DNA of 64,000 nucleotides from Ruegeria sediminis (GTDB lineage: Bacteria; Pseudomonadota; Alphaproteobacteria; Rhodobacterales; Rhodobacteraceae), in NCBI RefSeq assembly GCF_005938215.1, contig NZ_VCPD01000004.1:62001-126000 (forward strand). Direction: 5' to 3'. Position numbers and translations under genes: made by a program. Positions 45,159 through 52,839 of the stretch are shown here, in pieces. Each line of letters opens with the position of its first letter. Positions within the stretch are counted from its first letter, which is position 1. Below the pieces are notes generated by a model. That model had not been told where the DNA came from. It was given only the letters and a program-made list of their open reading frames with translations, and searched no databases.

Positions 45159-45384
45159 CGCCGCCGGATGCGGAAAACCGCGTCTGCGGCGGGATCAACG
45201 CGTCGGTTTCGTGCCGAAATGTCGCCCCCGGGACAGATGGCGGCCCGGCGCGGTGCGACGCTTGCGCCATGAGAGGGATCGTTCCGAAATCGCTGCTCCG
45301 CCGGGCGACCGGCGCCGATCTGGTTGCGTTGCAAGCGGGTGACTGACCCGCTGCCTTCCCAAAACGCAACCTTCGGAACCTCAC

Positions 45385-47487
45385 ATGACACCAACACCTG
45401 CGCTGCGCCTGGCCGTCGATATCGGCGGCACATTCACCGATACGGTTCTGGTGGAGGGAACCGCGAACATTCTGGCCTCGACCAAGACGCTCACGACCCA
45501 CGGCAATCCGGCCGAGGGCGCGATGGAGGGCGTCCAGCGGGTTCTGGCGCAATCGGGTCGCCGGGCGGAGCAGGTGGCGGGCTTCATCCACGGCACCACC
45601 CTGGCGACGAATGCCCTGATCGAGCGGCGCGGCGCGCACGTCGTCACGGTCACGACCGAAGGTTTCCGCGACATCCTGGAAATCGCCTATGAACGGCGAT
45701 ACGCGCAATACGACATCAACCTGGAAAAGCCCGACCTGCTGGTGCCGCGCGAAAGGGCCCTGACCATCCGCGAAAGGATGTCGTCCGAGGGCGAGGTTCT
45801 GATCCCCCTCGATGACGCGGCCATCGACCGGCTGGCGGCGGAGATCGAGACCAGCCGCGCCGAGGCCGTCGCGATCTGCCTGCTACACGCCTATGCGAAC
45901 CCGGCGCATGAAAGGCGGCTGCGCGACGCCCTGTCGGACCGGTGTCCGGGGCTGAAACTGTCGATTTCCAGCGAGGTCAGCCCCGAAGCGCGCGAGTTCG
46001 ACCGGCTTTGCACGACGGTTGCCAACGCCTATATCCAGCCGCTGATGCAAGGGTACCTGACTCGCTTCGCCCAGAGCTTTCGCGACGCGGGCGTCGCCTG
46101 CCCGATCCTGATGATGACCGCGGGCGGCGGCATGTGTTCCATCGACAGCGCCAAGCGGTTCCCCGTCCGGCTGGTGGAATCCGGTCCCGCAGGCGGCGCC
46201 ATCCTGGCGGCCCGGATCGCCGCGCAGGCCGGGCTGGAACAGGTCGTATCCTTCGACATGGGCGGCACCACCGCCAAGCTCTGCCTGATCGACAGGGCGC
46301 GCCCGCAGACCGCCCGGCAGTTCGAGATCGCGCGGGCGGCGCGCTTCATCAAGGGGTCGGGGATGCCGGTGCGGATCCCGGTGATCGAGATGATCGAGAT
46401 CGGCGCGGGCGGAGGATCGATCGCCGCGGTGGACCGGCTGGGGCGCCTGACGGTGGGGCCCAGAAGCGCGGGCTCGGAACCCGGGCCGGTCGCCTTTGGC
46501 CGCGGCGGGAGCGAGCCGACGGTCACCGACAGCGACATCGCGCTGGGCTACATTCAGCCCGACCGGTTCGCCGAAGGTTTTATCCGCATCGCCCGCGATG
46601 CGGCGGAAAAGGCTCTAACAAAGGCAATCGGCGGCGGGCTTGCGATATGCGGGACCGAGGCCGCCGATGGCGTCAGCCGGATCGTGGACGAGAACATGGC
46701 CAGCGCGGGCCGGATGCACGCGGTGGAATCGGGCAAGGATCTGGGCGCGCGGACGATGATCGCCTTTGGCGGCAACGGCCCCTTGCACGCGACCCGGGTG
46801 GCGCGGGCCGCCGGGGTGAACCGGATCGTTATCCCGCCGAACCCGGGCGTCGGCTCGGCCGTCGGCTTCCTGTTCGCGCCGGTGAGTTTCGAGGTCATCC
46901 GCAGCCGCTACAGCCTGCTCGACCGGCTCGACCTGGACGCGGTGAACGCGGTGTTCGCCGCCATGATCGAAGAGGCGGCGGCGGTCGTGGCCCAGGGGTC
47001 GGGCGGCGCGGCAACCCTGACCCGGCGCAGCGCCTTCATGCGCTATCACGGGCAGGGGCACGAGATCGAAATCGGCCTGCCCGACAGGCCGCTGACCGTG
47101 GACGACATCGAACCGCTGCGAACGGCGTTCGAGGAGGAATACCGCCGCCAGTTCTCGCGCCCCGTGCCGGGGATGCAGATCGAGATCCTGAACTGGGCGG
47201 TGCGCGTCGCGACGCCTGACCTGCCGGCGCCAAGGCTGCCGGACACCGCGCAGGGCAGGCCCGCAACTCCGGCGGAACACCGGCCGATCATCTGCGATCT
47301 GGACGGGCGCACGGTGCAGGCCGGTCTCTACCTGCGCGAGAACCTGTCGCCCGGAGACCGGATCGACGGGCCGGCCCTGATCACCGAACCGCAGACGACG
47401 ACGCTGATTTCGGCGGATTTCAGCGCCGAGGTCGACGGCATCGGCAACCTGATCCTGACCCGCACAGCGATGGGAGCGGTGCAATGA
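45385..47487 (+). CDS. hyuA: Hydantoinase/oxoprolinase family protein, subunit A (HyuA)
   Basis: Encodes 700 residues. The actin-like ATPase signature LAVDIGGTFTDTVLVEG starts the protein. HGTTLATNALIERRGA, GPAGGAILAARIA, SFDMGGTTAKLCLIDRARP, IGAGGGSIAAVD, GPRSAGSEPGP and FGGNGPLHATRVA follow in family order. These ATP-dependent cyclic-amide hydrolases act on 5-oxoproline, hydantoins, N-methylhydantoin or, as carboxylase relatives, on acetone/acetophenone. The exact substrate is not readable. It begins a translationally coupled operon. Confidence 0.93.
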   Translation: MTPTPALRLAVDIGGTFTDTVLVEGTANILASTKTLTTHGNPAEGAMEGVQRVLAQSGRRAEQVAGFIHGTTLATNALIERRGAHVVTVTTEGFRDILEIAYERRYAQYDINLEKPDLLVPRERALTIRERMSSEGEVLIPLDDAAIDRLAAEIETSRAEAVAICLLHAYANPAHERRLRDALSDRCPGLKLSISSEVSPEAREFDRLCTTVANAYIQPLMQGYLTRFAQSFRDAGVACPILMMTAGGGMCSIDSAKRFPVRLVESGPAGGAILAARIAAQAGLEQVVSFDMGGTTAKLCLIDRARPQTARQFEIARAARFIKGSGMPVRIPVIEMIEIGAGGGSIAAVDRLGRLTVGPRSAGSEPGPVAFGRGGSEPTVTDSDIALGYIQPDRFAEGFIRIARDAAEKALTKAIGGGLAICGTEAADGVSRIVDENMASAGRMHAVESGKDLGARTMIAFGGNGPLHATRVARAAGVNRIVIPPNPGVGSAVGFLFAPVSFEVIRSRYSLLDRLDLDAVNAVFAAMIEEAAAVVAQGSGGAATLTRRSAFMRYHGQGHEIEIGLPDRPLTVDDIEPLRTAFEEEYRRQFSRPVPGMQIEILNWAVRVATPDLPAPRLPDTAQGRPATPAEHRPIICDLDGRTVQAGLYLRENLSPGDRIDGPALITEPQTTTLISADFSAEVDGIGNLILTRTAMGAVQ

Positions 47488-49133
47488 CCAGTCTTTCCCC
47501 TGCCCGCCTGCAAGTGATGTGGAACCGCCTTTTGGCCGTTGTCGAGGAGCAGGGCCAGACCCTGATCCGCGCCGCCTTCTCGCCGATCGTGCGGGAATGC
47601 GGCGACATCTCGGCCGGCATCTTCGACGCCGAAGGCCGGATGCTGGCGCAGGCGGTGACCGGCACGCCGGGCCATATCAACACGATGGCCGCGGCGGTCA
47701 TGCACCTGCGGGAACGCTTTCCTGTACAGGACATGAAGCCGGGCGACATCTACATGACCAACGATCCCTGGCTGGCCTCGGGGCATCTGAACGATTTCCT
47801 GCTGATGATGCCGGCCTTTCACCGCGGCAAGGTGGTGGGCTTCACCGCCTGCACCTCGCATCTGGTCGATCTGGGCGGTCTGGGAATGGGCCCCGAGGGA
47901 TCGGACATCTATGACGAAGGGCTGCTGATTCCGCCCTGCAAGCTGGTCGATCGGGGCGAGCTGAACGGGCTGCTGATGGACATCGTCCGCGCCAATTCGC
48001 GCGAGCCGATCGCCAACGAGGGCGACATCTACGCCCTGATCGCCTGCTGCGAGGCCGGGGTGAAACGCCTGACCGGCATGATGGAGGAGTTCGGTCTCGA
48101 CGATCTGGACGAGCTGGGCCGCTACATCATCGACACGTCGCGCCGGGGTACGCTGGCGGCCATCGCCGAGGTGCCGCCCGGCACCTACCGGAACATGCTG
48201 AGGATGGACGGCTACGAGGCCGAGCTTGAGCTTCATGCGGCGCTGACCGTGACCGGCACCGGCATGCATGTCGATTTCACCGGCACTTCGGGCTGTTCGC
48301 GCAAGGGCATCAACGTGCCGCTCAACTATGCCACCGCCTACACCGTCTTTGCCCTGCGCTGCATCGTCGGGCCCGACATTCCCAACAATGCCGGGTCGCT
48401 GGAGCCGTTCACCGTGGACGGCCCGCCGGGCTGCATCCTGAACGCGCAGCGCCCGGTGCCGGTGGCGATGCGGCATACGCTGGGACAGGTGACGCCGGAC
48501 CTGGTGCTGGGCTGCCTGCATCAGGCGCTGCCCGACAAGGTTCCAGCCGAGGGCGCGTCCTGCATGTTCGACCTGCCGATGCGCCACGCGCCCGAGGTGG
48601 CGGCGCGGGGCGGGCGCGCCTTCGCCATCGAGCCGGTGCACAATGGCGGCACCGGCGCGCGACCCCATGCCGACGGCCTGTCCGCCACAGCCTACCCGTC
48701 GGGCGTCTACGGCAGCCAGGTCGAGATCACCGAAAGCGTGGCCCCTGTGACCATCTGGAGGCGAGAGCTGCGCCCCGATTCCGGGGGCGCGGGCCGGTAT
48801 CGCGGCGGGCTGGGGCAGCGGATCGAGATGACCTCGGCAAACGATGCGCCCTTCCTGGTGTTCCTGTCGGTGGAGCGGCTGAAGTTTCCCGCCCTCGGTC
48901 GGGCCGGCGGCCTGCCCGGCGCGCCGGGCCGGATCCGCATCGCGGGACGGCAAGGCGACATCCCCGGCAAGGGAGAGCTGCGGGTGGAACCCGGCGACCG
49001 GCTGATCTTTGAGACACCGGGCGGCGGCGGTTTCGGACCACCCGGGGAACGGGACCCGCGGGCGCTGGCGCTGGACCTGGAACGCGGCCTCGTCACCGAG
49101 GACGGGGCCGGGCCGTACCGGGCCGCGCCATGA
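47484..49133 (+). CDS. hyuB: Hydantoinase/oxoprolinase family protein, subunit B (HyuB)
   Basis: Encodes 549 residues of the HyuB family: MWNRLLAVVEEQGQTLIRAAFSPIVRECGDIS (read in parts), HINTMAAAV, NDPWLASGHLNDFLLMMP, NNAGSLEPFTVDGPPGCILN, GGTGARPHADGLSATAYP, and RPDSGGAGRYRGGLGQ near the end. It completes the ATP-dependent amidohydrolase with HyuA. The start overlaps the hyuA stop as ATGA, and its own stop overlaps the next start the same way. Confidence 0.93.
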   Translation: MTSLSPARLQVMWNRLLAVVEEQGQTLIRAAFSPIVRECGDISAGIFDAEGRMLAQAVTGTPGHINTMAAAVMHLRERFPVQDMKPGDIYMTNDPWLASGHLNDFLLMMPAFHRGKVVGFTACTSHLVDLGGLGMGPEGSDIYDEGLLIPPCKLVDRGELNGLLMDIVRANSREPIANEGDIYALIACCEAGVKRLTGMMEEFGLDDLDELGRYIIDTSRRGTLAAIAEVPPGTYRNMLRMDGYEAELELHAALTVTGTGMHVDFTGTSGCSRKGINVPLNYATAYTVFALRCIVGPDIPNNAGSLEPFTVDGPPGCILNAQRPVPVAMRHTLGQVTPDLVLGCLHQALPDKVPAEGASCMFDLPMRHAPEVAARGGRAFAIEPVHNGGTGARPHADGLSATAYPSGVYGSQVEITESVAPVTIWRRELRPDSGGAGRYRGGLGQRIEMTSANDAPFLVFLSVERLKFPALGRAGGLPGAPGRIRIAGRQGDIPGKGELRVEPGDRLIFETPGGGGFGPPGERDPRALALDLERGLVTEDGAGPYRAAP

Positions 49134-50197
49134 TCCCGCCCCTGCCCCATATCGCCGCCATGTCGCCTTATGCGCTGGCCGATCTAGGCGGCCCGCGGAC
49201 CGTCTCGCTGGCGCAGAACGAAAGCGCCTTTGCGCCAAGCCCCGCGGCGGTTGCGGCGGCGCAGGCCGCGCAGGCGAACCTGGCTTTGTACCCCGATCCG
49301 GACTGGAGCGACCTGCGCGCCGCCATAGCGGATGTCCATCGCGTCGATCCGGCGCGCATCCTGTGCGGCGCCGGGTCGATGGAGCTGATCGGCTGCCTGA
49401 TCCACGCCTATGCAGGCCCGGAATCTTCCGTGTTAGGGACTGAATTCGGCTATGCCTTCGCCCGCACGGCGGCCGCACAGGCGCGGGCGGAATACCATGC
49501 CGCCCCCGAAGCCGAGCTGACCGTTTCGGTCGACAACATCCTGTCGGCTATGCGCCCGGACACGCGGATCGTGTTCCTGTGCAACCCCGGCAACCCGACC
49601 GGCACCCTGATTCCCAATTCCGAGATCCTGCGCCTGCGCAACGCGCTGCCCGGGACGGTGCTGCTGGTCGTCGATCAGGCCTATGCCGAGTTTTCCGACG
49701 CGCTGGAGCCGCCCTCCGAGATCTTCGCGCTGGCCGAACGCGGCGACACGGTGATCCTGCGCACATTCTCCAAGGCCTATGGCCTGGCCGGGGCGCGGGC
49801 GGGTTGGGGGTATTTCCCTCCGGATGTCGCGGGGCAGGTGCGGAAACTGCTGAACCCCAACAATATCGCCGCCGCCTCGCAGGCCGCCGCCGCGGCGGCG
49901 ATGCGTGATCAGGACCACATGCGCGGCACCGTCGCCCGAACCGCCGAGATCCGCGACCGGTTCGCTGCGCAAATGCGTGTTCTCGGGCTGGAGGTGCCGG
50001 CCGCGCACACCAATTTCGTGCTGCTGCGCTTTGCCTCGGCCGAGGTCGCGCGCCGCGCCGATGCGGCATTGCGGGCCGAGCACCTGCTGATGCGCGGCAT
50101 GGGCGGCTACGGCCTGCCCGATTGCCTGCGTGCCACGATCTGCGCCGGGCAGATCATGGACCGCGCCCATGACGTTCTGAAAGGAGTGCAGCGATGA
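49130..50197 (+). CDS. PLP-dependent aminotransferase class I/II (HisC-like)
   Basis: Encodes 355 residues. The PLP-lysine motif is ILRTFSKAYGLAGARAGWGYF. LCNPGNPTGTLI, VDQAYAEFSD and CGAGSMELIGCLIHAYAG are typical of histidinol-phosphate aminotransferase relatives. As a paralogue inside a catabolic operon, it more likely acts on an amino acid released by HyuAB than in histidine synthesis. Start and stop both overlap neighbours (ATGA). Confidence 0.9.
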   Translation: MIPPLPHIAAMSPYALADLGGPRTVSLAQNESAFAPSPAAVAAAQAAQANLALYPDPDWSDLRAAIADVHRVDPARILCGAGSMELIGCLIHAYAGPESSVLGTEFGYAFARTAAAQARAEYHAAPEAELTVSVDNILSAMRPDTRIVFLCNPGNPTGTLIPNSEILRLRNALPGTVLLVVDQAYAEFSDALEPPSEIFALAERGDTVILRTFSKAYGLAGARAGWGYFPPDVAGQVRKLLNPNNIAAASQAAAAAAMRDQDHMRGTVARTAEIRDRFAAQMRVLGLEVPAAHTNFVLLRFASAEVARRADAALRAEHLLMRGMGGYGLPDCLRATICAGQIMDRAHDVLKGVQR

Positions 50198-50931
50198 CCG
50201 CGCCCCGAACCCTCGCCAGGATCGGCGTTCTGGTGCCCTTTACCAACACCAACCTGGAACCCGACCTTGAACTGATGCGCCCGCCCGGCACCACGCTGCA
50301 TTTCCAGCGCCTCGGCGGCTATGACGTGGACGAGATCCCCGGGGCCGAGCAGATGGCGGGGCTGGGCGCCGCGGACATCGGCCATGACCTGCGCATGATC
50401 GCGGGCGTGCGGCCGGCGGCCGTTCTGTACGGCTGCACCTCGGCCACGCTGACGCACGGACCCGCCTTCGACGCCGATCTGGCCGCGCGGATCAAGGCCG
50501 GGTCGGGTGCGCTGTCGCTGACCGCCGCCGGGTCGCTGGTGGCCGCGATCCACGCCCTGGAAGCGACCAGGGTGGGGTTCTCGTCGCCCTATGTCGGCGA
50601 GATCAACGATCAGGCGGTGGAGTTTCTGGCCCGGAACGTCGTCGAGACCGTGGCCCGCGCCGATATCGGCCGCGAACTGGGCAATTACGGCCAGGGCGAA
50701 CTGACGCCGGACGAGGTGTTCGACCTCGCCTGCCGGGCGGATCACCCGACCGCGCAGGCCATCGTGCTGAGCTGCACCGACATGCGCTCGGTCGAAGCGG
50801 TCGGGCGGATCGAAGCGGCGCTGGGCAAGCCGGTCGTGACCTCGAACCAGGCGATGATGTTCTGCCTGATGCGGGCGCTGAACCTGCCGCGCCACGATCG
50901 CTTGCCCGGCCGCCTGTTCGATCGTCTATAA
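50194..50931 (+). CDS. Asp/Glu/hydantoin racemase superfamily protein (maleate isomerase-like)
   Basis: Encodes 245 residues. Two symmetrical active-site cysteines are visible, in VLYGCTSATLTHG and IVLSCTDMRSVEA, as in maleate isomerase, arylmalonate decarboxylase and hydantoin racemase. RIGVLVPFTNTNLEPDL is the family N-terminus. It could isomerise the substrate or product of HyuAB; which reaction is unknown. It is coupled to the aminotransferase gene. Confidence 0.88.
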   Translation: MTAPRTLARIGVLVPFTNTNLEPDLELMRPPGTTLHFQRLGGYDVDEIPGAEQMAGLGAADIGHDLRMIAGVRPAAVLYGCTSATLTHGPAFDADLAARIKAGSGALSLTAAGSLVAAIHALEATRVGFSSPYVGEINDQAVEFLARNVVETVARADIGRELGNYGQGELTPDEVFDLACRADHPTAQAIVLSCTDMRSVEAVGRIEAALGKPVVTSNQAMMFCLMRALNLPRHDRLPGRLFDRL

Positions 50932-50939
50932 CCGGAGAC

Positions 50940-51482
50940 ATGCGCAGCTTCATCGCGATTCCCGTCGCCGACGACACCGCCAAGGCATTGGCCGCGCTGC
51001 AGCGGCGCCTTGCCGTCGGCCGCCCCCTGCCGCGCGACAACCTGCACCTGACGCTGGCCTTTCTGGACGACCAGAGCGAGGAAACCCTCGAAGCCCTGCA
51101 CGAGGAGCTGCAGCAGATCCGCTGCGCGCCCTTCGCCCTGTCCCTTGCCGGGCTGGGCCAGTACGGCCGCGCGGTTCATCTGGTGGTGTCGGATACGCCG
51201 GCCCTGACCGCGCTGCATGGCAGCATCGGCCGGGCCGTCAGCCGCGCCGGGATCAGCCTGCCGCGCCGCCGGTTCCGCCCGCATGTCACCATCATCCGGC
51301 TGAAACCCGGAACCCGGCTGCGGCGCCTGCGCGAGGATGTCGCCGGCTTCCGCTACGAGGACATGCCGGTCGACCGTTTCGCGCTGTACGGCTCGACCCT
51401 GCATCCCGAGGGCGCGCGGCACGACTGCCTTGCCGACTATCCGCTGGCTTCGACCGCCCGGAACGAGACCGGCGAGTCGTAG
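50940..51482 (+). CDS. thpR: RNA 2',3'-cyclic phosphodiesterase (2H family, ThpR/LigT)
   Basis: Encodes 180 residues. The two HxTx motifs of the 2H phosphoesterases are DNLHLTLAFLDD and FRPHVTIIRLK. It opens 2',3'-cyclic phosphates on RNA. GGAG lies 5 bases upstream of ATG 50940, 8 bases after the racemase stop, so it reads through from the hyu operon. Its last 46 bases overlap the convergent MmgE/PrpD gene. Confidence 0.93.
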   Translation: MRSFIAIPVADDTAKALAALQRRLAVGRPLPRDNLHLTLAFLDDQSEETLEALHEELQQIRCAPFALSLAGLGQYGRAVHLVVSDTPALTALHGSIGRAVSRAGISLPRRRFRPHVTIIRLKPGTRLRRLREDVAGFRYEDMPVDRFALYGSTLHPEGARHDCLADYPLASTARNETGES

Positions 51483-52813
51483 AGCAGACCCGCCAGGTCC
51501 GAGAACCGGCTGCCCGGATCGGTCAGGCCCAGCATCGCATCGCGGATCGCCGCCGCGCGGGCCGCGCCGATGGCCGGGGCGGCAAAGTCCATGTACTTGC
51601 CGATCACCTCGTCCCGGCTCATCGGCGCTTCGGGGCCGCCGCGGGCATGGGTGTCGCCGGAGTCGAGAACGCGGCCGTCGGTCGTGGTGATCTGCACGTC
51701 CGCCCAGCGCCCACCCGGGAACCGCTCGCTGTGTCTGGCGGTTTCACTCACCGAGATCCGCTCCATGAAGCGGGCGACGACCGGGTCCTTGAGCCCGGCG
51801 CCCGAGATGTGCTCGACCCCGATCCGCCCGTGAACGGCCTGCACCGCCACCGCGAAAGGCAGCGAATACTGCGCCTGCGAGGTGGTGTCCGGTATGCCCG
51901 CGAACAGGCAGGCTGCCTGGTGGAAGCTGTTGATGTGAACGCGGGCGATCTGATCATGGCCCAGGCCGTGCTCCAGCATCAGCGCGCGGGTGCCGTCGAT
52001 GGCGGCATGGGCCCAGCGGCAGATCGGATAGGGCTTCACGTATTGATGCTCCATCTGCCAGAAGGTTCCCAGGTCCTGCCAAAAAGGCGCGGCCCGGTCT
52101 TCCTCGATGGTGATGGCGGGCGCGCCGGTGAAGCCGCGTTCGGCCAGAACCGCCGCCGACATGCCGACCAGCGCCCCCCAGCCCGAGCCGTCATGCAGCA
52201 TGGTGGGATTGGCGATCTCGCGCATCATCTGGCTGCGGGGGCCGTGATATTCGGCGATGCCCATCGCCTGCCGCATCTGTTCGCGCGTGTGCCCGCGCAG
52301 GCGCGAGGCCATCGCGACGACGCCCAGCGCGTTCCACGCGCCCGAGGTGTGATAGTCGCTGACCGTGGCGTGCAGCGCGAGCCCGGCGCGGCCGGCGACC
52401 TCGTAGCCGGTGATCACCGCCGCCAGCGCCTCGGGGCCGGTCAGGCCGGGAAGATGCTCGGCCAGCGCCGCCAGCGCCGGGATCACCACCACGCCGATAT
52501 GACCCTTGGTCGGGTTGTAGCCGTCATGCCCATCCAGGTTGTCGGTCTGCGTGGCGGCGGCATAGGCCGCGCCCGCCATGCTGACCGGCCGTCCGTCGAA
52601 CAGCATCCGCGCCGAATAGGCCGGGTCGGAACTGGCATAGAGCAGCGCGGCGGTGTCGCGGGCGATCACCCCGGCCTCCATCGGGCCTGCGGCGATCAGG
52701 ATGCCCATCGTGTCCAGCGCCATCAGCGCCGCCGCCTCGCGGGCGCTGTCGGGCATGTCGCCCGGCGCGCGGTTCAGGGCGAAATCTGCGACGCGGTTGA
52801 ATGTTTCGGACAT
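51437..52813 (-). CDS. MmgE/PrpD family protein
   Basis: Encodes 458 residues. Family features include AALMALDTMGILIA, ATQTDNLDGHDGYNPTKGHIGVVVIPALAALAE (in parts), DYHTSGAWNALGVVAMASRL, MLHDGSGWGALVGMSAAVLAERGFTG and YPICRWAHAAIDG. PrpD dehydrates 2-methylcitrate, and relatives act on other hydroxy or unsaturated acids such as cis-aconitate. This divergent member lacks the methylcitrate-cycle neighbours, so another substrate is likely. GGGAGGAA lies in the 26-base gap after the upstream flavoprotein gene. Confidence 0.88.
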   Translation of the reverse strand: MSETFNRVADFALNRAPGDMPDSAREAAALMALDTMGILIAAGPMEAGVIARDTAALLYASSDPAYSARMLFDGRPVSMAGAAYAAATQTDNLDGHDGYNPTKGHIGVVVIPALAALAEHLPGLTGPEALAAVITGYEVAGRAGLALHATVSDYHTSGAWNALGVVAMASRLRGHTREQMRQAMGIAEYHGPRSQMMREIANPTMLHDGSGWGALVGMSAAVLAERGFTGAPAITIEEDRAAPFWQDLGTFWQMEHQYVKPYPICRWAHAAIDGTRALMLEHGLGHDQIARVHINSFHQAACLFAGIPDTTSQAQYSLPFAVAVQAVHGRIGVEHISGAGLKDPVVARFMERISVSETARHSERFPGGRWADVQITTTDGRVLDSGDTHARGGPEAPMSRDEVIGKYMDFAAPAIGAARAAAIRDAMLGLTDPGSRFSDLAGLLYDSPVSFRAVEASG

Positions 52814-52839
52814 GACGGTTCCTCCCTTGCCTTGCCCTT

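Noticed and set aside
45155..45346. A 63-codon frame starting with ATG that overlaps the stop of the large flagellar-locus protein (ATGA)
   Set aside because: The start overlap is the only support. The predicted peptide (five scattered Cys, no pattern) looks like random translation of GC-rich DNA, and no ribosome-binding site precedes it. The gap 45159-45384 otherwise shows nothing clear.
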